DNA from: DASSUW01 sp036257565
GTDB lineage: Bacteria > Actinomycetota > Thermoleophilia > Solirubrobacterales > Solirubrobacteraceae
Assembly (NCBI GenBank): GCA_036257565.1
Contig: DATAFH010000062.1
Location: 1-10,096, forward strand
Direction of reading: 5' to 3'
Length of the DNA stretch: 10,096 bases
Under the pieces are notes generated by a model that was not told the origin of the DNA, did no database searches, and was given only the letters and a program-made list of their open reading frames with translations. Shown here one piece after another: positions 6,456 through 10,096 of this stretch. Every line of letters starts with the position of its first letter. Within the stretch, counting starts at the first letter, position 1. Both the position numbers and the translations under genes were made by a program.

Positions 6456-6753
6456 TCACCGGCGCCGCCGCAACGCATCGGTAAAGCGCCGCGGGACGGC
6501 CGCGTCCTCCCCCTCCTCCCACAGCGTCACCACGACCAGCTCGTCGCGCGGACGGTCGAGCACGCTGACGTAGACCAGGTCCGGGCGGTCGACGTCCCGG
6601 ACGTGCACCGCTTCCCCGCTCCGCCTCGGTGACGCGCCCCGCCTCCCAGGCGCGCCGCACGCGGCCCGCGATCTCCGGCCGGACGTCGAGCGCGCCGCGG
6701 ACGCGCTGGCGGTAGCGCTCGACGGCGTGGTCGGTGACCGCGATGGTGATCAC
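6456..6753 (-). pseudogene. DUF4258-like small protein gene with a single-base frameshift
   Basis: From GTG 6753 the frame reads a protein-like sequence, TDHAVERYRQRVRGALDVRP and EIAGRVRRAWEAGRVTEAER, then turns into arginine- and glycine-rich nonsense. At the shift the adjacent frame takes up a clean sequence, EAVHVRDVDRPDLVYVSVLD, then ELVVVTLWEEG, ending in TGA at 6456. Dropping one G from the run of four (plus-strand C at 6614-6617) joins the halves into 98 residues. The layout of HAxxRxxxR near the N-terminus and a vvvTlwee strand near the C-terminus resembles DUF4258, a small fold that looks toxin- or RelE-like; this is a weak resemblance. It follows dapB by 40 bases on the same strand and may share its transcript. 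Unrepaired, a longer readthrough frame runs to 6328 inside the GGDEF gene, but that tail is an antisense reading. It may be a true pseudogene or a sequencing error. Confidence 0.7.
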
Positions 6754-6757
6754 GGCG

Positions 6758-6775
6758 CTCGCACGAGCTTGCGAG
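6758..6775 (-). other. Small hairpin between dapB and the DUF4258-like gene
   Basis: CTCGCA and TGCGAG form a 6-bp stem with a 6-base loop, 19 bases after the dapB stop and 4 bases before the GTG of the small gene. There is no T-run, so it is a weak terminator. It could fold over the start region of the downstream gene and limit its translation. Confidence 0.25.
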
Positions 6776-6793
6776 GGCGAGTAAGCCGCATGC

Positions 6794-7447
6794 TCAATCC
6801 AGCAGATGCTCGAGCCCCACGACCGGCGACTCGGGGAGATCCGCCACGCGGCGGATGGCCAGGAGCACCCCGGGCATGAAGCTCGTGCGGTCGGTGGTGG
6901 CGTGGCGGATGGTGAGCGTCTGGGCGACGTCGCCGAGGATGACCTCCTGGTCGGCGACGATGCCCGGCAGGCGCACGGAGTGGATCGGCACCTCGCCCTC
7001 CATCATCTCCGCCGTGCGGGCGGCGGTGCCCGACGGCGCGTCGAGCTTGGCCGGATGGTGTAGCTCGATGATCTCGGCGCGCTGCATATAGCGGGAGGCC
7101 TCGGCGGCGAACCGCATCATGAGCACCGCGCCGATCGCGAAGTTCGGCGCCACGAACGCGTTGGCGTCCGCGTCGCGGGCGGCGGCGTGCAGGCCTTCGA
7201 GGTCGAACCCCGAGGTTCCGATTACGGCGTGGACGCCCGCGGCGAGCGCGGCCCGGGCGTTGCCGAGCGCGGTGTCCGGCTGCGTGAAGTCGACGAGCAC
7301 GTCGGCGCCCTCGAGGACGTCCTCGACGCTCGTGCCGAGCTGCGGATCGGCGCGGCCGGTCAGCTCGAGGTCGTCGGCGCCGTCCACGGCCGCGCACACC
7401 ATCTGTCCCATGCGGCCCGCGGCTCCTGCCACGGCCACGCGGATCAT
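6794..7447 (-). CDS. dapB: 4-hydroxy-tetrahydrodipicolinate reductase, short form
   Basis: DapB reduces the DapA product to tetrahydrodipicolinate with NAD(P)H in diaminopimelate/lysine synthesis. The 217 residues start MIRVAVAGAAGRMGQMV, with the Rossmann dinucleotide loop GAAGRMG (8-14). VDFTQPDTA (52-60), GTSGF (77-81) and APNFAIGAVLMM (100-111) are family motifs. The catalytic segment is ELHHPAKLDAPSGTA (128-142) with His130, His131 and Lys134. The C-terminal TIRHATTDRTSF and GVLLAIRR closely follow the actinobacterial type. It is shorter than the usual 245 or so residues: about 25 residues between TAEMMEG and VPIHSVRLPG are missing compared with the M. tuberculosis enzyme. All key residues remain, so it should be active. 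ATG overlaps the M16 stop as ATGA, pointing to coupled translation. Confidence 0.95.
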   Translation of the reverse strand: MIRVAVAGAAGRMGQMVCAAVDGADDLELTGRADPQLGTSVEDVLEGADVLVDFTQPDTALGNARAALAAGVHAVIGTSGFDLEGLHAAARDADANAFVAPNFAIGAVLMMRFAAEASRYMQRAEIIELHHPAKLDAPSGTAARTAEMMEGEVPIHSVRLPGIVADQEVILGDVAQTLTIRHATTDRTSFMPGVLLAIRRVADLPESPVVGLEHLLD

Positions 7448-8667
7448 GCGGCGACGCTCGCGCCCGGGCAGACGGGTTCGACGGCCGCGCGGAACACCTG
7501 CTCGTCCGGCCCGATGCCGGCGGCCGACAGCCGCTCGGGCGCCCACAGCTCGTCGGTCAGCTCGCGCAGGTCGTCCATCGTCACGGCCTCGAAGCGCGCC
7601 ACCACCTCGTCGGTCTCCAGCAGCGGGAGCCCGTAGAGCAGCGATGCGCCCAGGCGGTTCATGCGCGCGCCGGTCGACTCGAGCGCGAGCACGACCCGCG
7701 CCTTGACGTTCTCGCGGGCGCGCGCGAGCTCCTCCTCGGTGGCCGGGTGCTCGCGCAGGCGAGCCAGCTCTTCGCCGACGACGCTCATGGCCTCCCCCAC
7801 CTTGTCGGGCCGGGTGCCCACGTAGAGGCCGACCTGGCCCGTGTCGGCGTACTGGCCGGCGAACGAGTAGACCGAGTAGGCGAGGCCGCGCTCCTCGCGG
7901 ACGGCCTGGAAGAGCCTGGACGAGGAGAGCCCGCCGAAGATCGCGTCGAGCACGCGCGAGGCGAAGCGGCGGTTGTCGCCGCGCGGTAGCCCGACGGCGC
8001 CGAGGCACACGTGGCACTGCTCGGTGTCCTTGCGCTGGAAGCGCACGGTCGGGGCCGGGTCGGAGGGGGCGGGCTCGACCGCCGGCGCGCCCTCGGCCAC
8101 GCCGGCGCCCAGCGTGCGCTCCGCCAGCTCGACGACCTGGTCGTGGTCCACCGAGCCGGCGGCGGCCACGACGACCGACCCCGGCACGTAGCGGGCCGCG
8201 TGGAAGGCGGCGATGCGGTCGACCGGCGTCTCCCGGATGACGGGGGCGCGGCCGATGATCGGGCGACCGAGCGGGTGGCCGCCGAACACGGCCTCGCCGA
8301 GGACGTCGAACACCGTGTCCTGCGGGTCGTCCTCGTACATCGCGATCTCCTCGAGCACGACCTCGCGCTCGGGGTCGACGTCCCGGAACGCGGGGCGCCA
8401 GACCATGTCGGCGATCACCTCGAACGCGCGCGGGAGGTGCTGGTCGAGCATCCGCGCGTAGACCGTGGTGCTCTCCTTGTCCGTGCCGGCGTTGAGCTCA
8501 GCGCCCATGGCGTCGAACAGCTGGTCGATCTCGGCCGAGCCGTAGCGGTCCGTGCCGCGGAACAGCAGATGCTCGAGGAAGTGCGAGAGCCCCGCCTCGG
8601 CGACCGACTCGCCGCGCGAGCCGGTGCCGACGAAGAAGCCCAGGGCCGCGGAGCGGACGGAGGGCAT
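7444..8667 (-). CDS. pepR: M16 family zinc metallopeptidase (PepR/processing peptidase type)
   Basis: From ATG 8667 the protein has 407 residues. It carries the inverted zinc motif HFLEH (29-33), with the third ligand expected at Glu106/Glu107 in VVLEEIAMYEDDP, followed by the second, inactive half with GGLSSSRLFQAVREERGLAYSV typical of M16B peptidases. These enzymes cut peptides inside a two-lobed clamshell; the natural substrate in actinobacteria is not settled. ATG 8667 lies after the first conserved strand: the same frame is open upstream and reads ITELDSGLRVATEV, which homologues have. The only start-like codon there is CTG 8724, six bases after the pnp stop, which would give 426 residues. 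The 3' end overlaps dapB by ATGA. The pnp-M16 pairing is conserved in Actinomycetota (gpsI-pepR in M. tuberculosis). Symbol is by synteny. Confidence 0.92.
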   Translation of the reverse strand: MPSVRSAALGFFVGTGSRGESVAEAGLSHFLEHLLFRGTDRYGSAEIDQLFDAMGAELNAGTDKESTTVYARMLDQHLPRAFEVIADMVWRPAFRDVDPEREVVLEEIAMYEDDPQDTVFDVLGEAVFGGHPLGRPIIGRAPVIRETPVDRIAAFHAARYVPGSVVVAAAGSVDHDQVVELAERTLGAGVAEGAPAVEPAPSDPAPTVRFQRKDTEQCHVCLGAVGLPRGDNRRFASRVLDAIFGGLSSSRLFQAVREERGLAYSVYSFAGQYADTGQVGLYVGTRPDKVGEAMSVVGEELARLREHPATEEELARARENVKARVVLALESTGARMNRLGASLLYGLPLLETDEVVARFEAVTMDDLRELTDELWAPERLSAAGIGPDEQVFRAAVEPVCPGASVAA

Positions 8668-8730
8668 GACCTCCGTCGCGACCCGCAGCCCTGAGTCGAG
8701 CTCCGTGATGCGGTGGCTGGGCAGCGCGCG

Positions 8731-10096
8731 TTACCCGCGCTCGGGGTCGCGATCGCCCCGCGGGGTCCGCTCGCGGTCCCGGTCCCGGCCCCGGCCGCCG
8801 CCGTTGCGGCGATCGCCGCGGCCGCGGCCCCGGCCGTCGCCGCCGCCCCCACCGCCGCCGGAGGTGACGGTGGCGAGCTCCTCCTTGGACTTGCCGGCGA
8901 TCTCCGGGTCCTCGGCGAGGCGGAGGCCGATGCGGCCGCGCTCGCGGTCGACCTCGACCACGCGCACGGAGATCTCGTCGCCCTTGTTGAGGACCTCCTC
9001 GACCGTCCCGACACGCTGGCCGGGCGACACGTTGGAGATGTGCAGCAGGCCGTCGGTGCCCTTGGCGAGCTCGACGAACGCGCCGAACGTCGTGGTCTTG
9101 ACGACCTTCGCGCCCGGGAACTCGTCGCCGACCTCGACCTCCTTGGTCATCGAGCGGATCCGGTCGACGAGCGCGTCGCCCTGGGCGCCGGTCTGTGCGT
9201 AGACGCGCACGTTGCCCAGGTCGTCGACGTCGATCTGCGCCTCGTACTCCTCCTGCAGTGCGCGGATCGTCTCGCCGCCCTTGCCGATCAGCAGGCCGAT
9301 CTTGTCCGGATCGATCTTCACGGCCGAGATGCGCGGCGCGAACTCGGAGAGCTCGGTGCGCGGCTCGCCGATCGCCTCGGCCATCTTGCTGAGGATGAAC
9401 GCGCGGCCCTCCTTGGCCTGCGAGAGCGCGTCGCGCAGGATGTCGAAGGTGACGCCGGTGATCTTGATGTCCATCTGCAGGGCGGTGATGCCCTTCTCGG
9501 TCCCGGCGACCTTGAAGTCCATGTCGCCCAGGTGGTCCTCCACGCCGGCGATGTCGGACAGCACGACGTAGTCGTCGCCCTCCTTGATCAGGCCCATGGC
9601 GATGCCGGCCACGGGCGCCTTGATCGGCACGCCGGCGTCCATCAGGGACAGCGTCGAGCCGCAGACGGAGGCCATCGAGGACGAGCCGTTGGACTCGAGG
9701 ATGTCCGACACGACGCGGATCGTGTACGGGAACTGCTCCTGGTCGGGGATCATCGGGACCAGCGCGCGCTCGGCGAGCGCGCCGTGGCCGATGTCACGCC
9801 GCTTGGGGCCGCGCATGAAGCCGGCCTCGCCCACCGAGAACGGCGGGAAGTTGTAGTGGTGGAAGTAGCGCTTGGACGTCTCGAGCCCGAGCGAGTCGAT
9901 CCGCATCTCCTCGCGCGTGGTGCCGAGCGCGACGACGGACAGCGCCTGCGTCTGCCCGCGGGTGAAGAGCGCCGACCCGTGCGTGCGCGGGAGCGGCTTG
10001 ATCTGGATGTCGATCGCGCGGATCTCGTCCGGCTGGCGGCCATCGGGGCGCTTCTTCTGGACGGCGATGCGCTCGCGGATGACCTTCTTCTCGAGC
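8731..10096 (-). CDS. pnp: Polyribonucleotide nucleotidyltransferase (PNPase), 5' end outside window
   Basis: PNPase degrades RNA 3'-5' with phosphate and can add tails. The visible 454 residues begin in the linker before the second RNase PH core: THGSALFTRGQTQALSVVAL, YFHHYNFPPFSVGE, then the catalytic EDHLGDMDFKVAG with two aspartates six residues apart (visible 187 and 193), matching E. coli Asp486 and Asp492. A KH domain follows with GLLIGKGGETIR (visible 267-278), then an S1 domain (about 322-394) with TTFGAFVELAKGTDGLLHIS. The last 40 or so residues are glycine, arginine and aspartate rich with many RG and RD pairs, a disordered, probably RNA-binding tail. The gene heads the pnp-M16-dapB series and ends six bases before a possible CTG start of M16. 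The N-terminal RNase PH domain and start are beyond the right edge. Confidence 0.97.
   Translation of the reverse strand, partial: LEKKVIRERIAVQKKRPDGRQPDEIRAIDIQIKPLPRTHGSALFTRGQTQALSVVALGTTREEMRIDSLGLETSKRYFHHYNFPPFSVGEAGFMRGPKRRDIGHGALAERALVPMIPDQEQFPYTIRVVSDILESNGSSSMASVCGSTLSLMDAGVPIKAPVAGIAMGLIKEGDDYVVLSDIAGVEDHLGDMDFKVAGTEKGITALQMDIKITGVTFDILRDALSQAKEGRAFILSKMAEAIGEPRTELSEFAPRISAVKIDPDKIGLLIGKGGETIRALQEEYEAQIDVDDLGNVRVYAQTGAQGDALVDRIRSMTKEVEVGDEFPGAKVVKTTTFGAFVELAKGTDGLLHISNVSPGQRVGTVEEVLNKGDEISVRVVEVDRERGRIGLRLAEDPEIAGKSKEELATVTSGGGGGGGDGRGRGRGDRRNGGGRGRDRDRERTPRGDRDPERG

Noticed and set aside
6460..6492. Inverted repeat CGGCGC/GCGCCG after the GGDEF stop
   Set aside because: Only 6 bp with a 20-base loop and no T-run; expected by chance at this GC content.
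6456..6753. Programmed ribosomal frameshift in the DUF4258-like gene
   Set aside because: There is no slippery heptamer, pseudoknot or upstream Shine-Dalgarno stimulator at the G4 run, so mutation or sequencing error is simpler.
7448..8017. An upstream extension of DapB in the same open frame
   Set aside because: It lies out of frame within the M16 gene; MIRVAVAGAAGRMG is the normal DapB start.
1..10096. tRNA, rRNA, CRISPR arrays, insertion sequences, riboswitches
   Set aside because: No tRNA cloverleaf, spaced direct repeats, transposase or long terminal repeats, or recognisable lysine riboswitch ahead of dapA or dapB were seen.

Overview
The window is about 10 kb of very GC-rich DNA. Nearly every codon in the real genes ends in G or C. 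Gene content and order point to an Actinomycetota chromosome, probably a deep-branching class such as Thermoleophilia (Solirubrobacterales-like); that placement is an inference. The minus-strand order pnp, M16 peptidase, dapB, then dapA, rnj matches, with genes removed, the order known from Mycobacterium tuberculosis (gpsI-pepR ... dapB ... dapA-rnj). The DapB and DapA sequences look actinobacterial.

Layout from left to right. (1) 1-813, minus: the membrane-anchored N-terminal part of an HD-family (probably HD-GYP) signalling protein, cut by the window edge. (2) 814-924: a divergent intergenic region with a good promoter whose -10 box predicts a leaderless mRNA for the next gene. (3) 925-2199, plus: an MFS exporter. 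(4) 2200-2485: a short convergent region with hairpins and a small frameshifted minus-strand reading frame. (5) 2486-5016, minus: dapA and rnj (RNase J), overlapping by GTGA. (6) 5052-6452, plus: an HDOD-GGDEF protein inserted between the two halves of the conserved minus-strand block. (7) 6456-6753, minus: a small DUF4258-like gene broken by one base. (8) 6794-10096, minus: dapB, an M16 zinc peptidase (pepR type) and the C-terminal two thirds of pnp. M16 and dapB overlap by ATGA, and M16 follows pnp with almost no gap.

Two themes run through the window. The conserved block joins RNA decay (PNPase, RNase J) with lysine/diaminopimelate synthesis (DapB, DapA) and a processing peptidase, with translational coupling at two junctions. 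Around and inside it lie two proteins of the cyclic-di-GMP type, an HD membrane protein and an HDOD-GGDEF protein. Nothing here is a clear undescribed defence or mobile system. The points most worth a second look are the two single-base frameshifts in small genes, the GGDEF protein that lacks an inhibitory site but keeps an HD metal-ligand set, the leaderless promoter, the M16 gene with no usual start codon before its first conserved strand, and the RG-rich PNPase tail.
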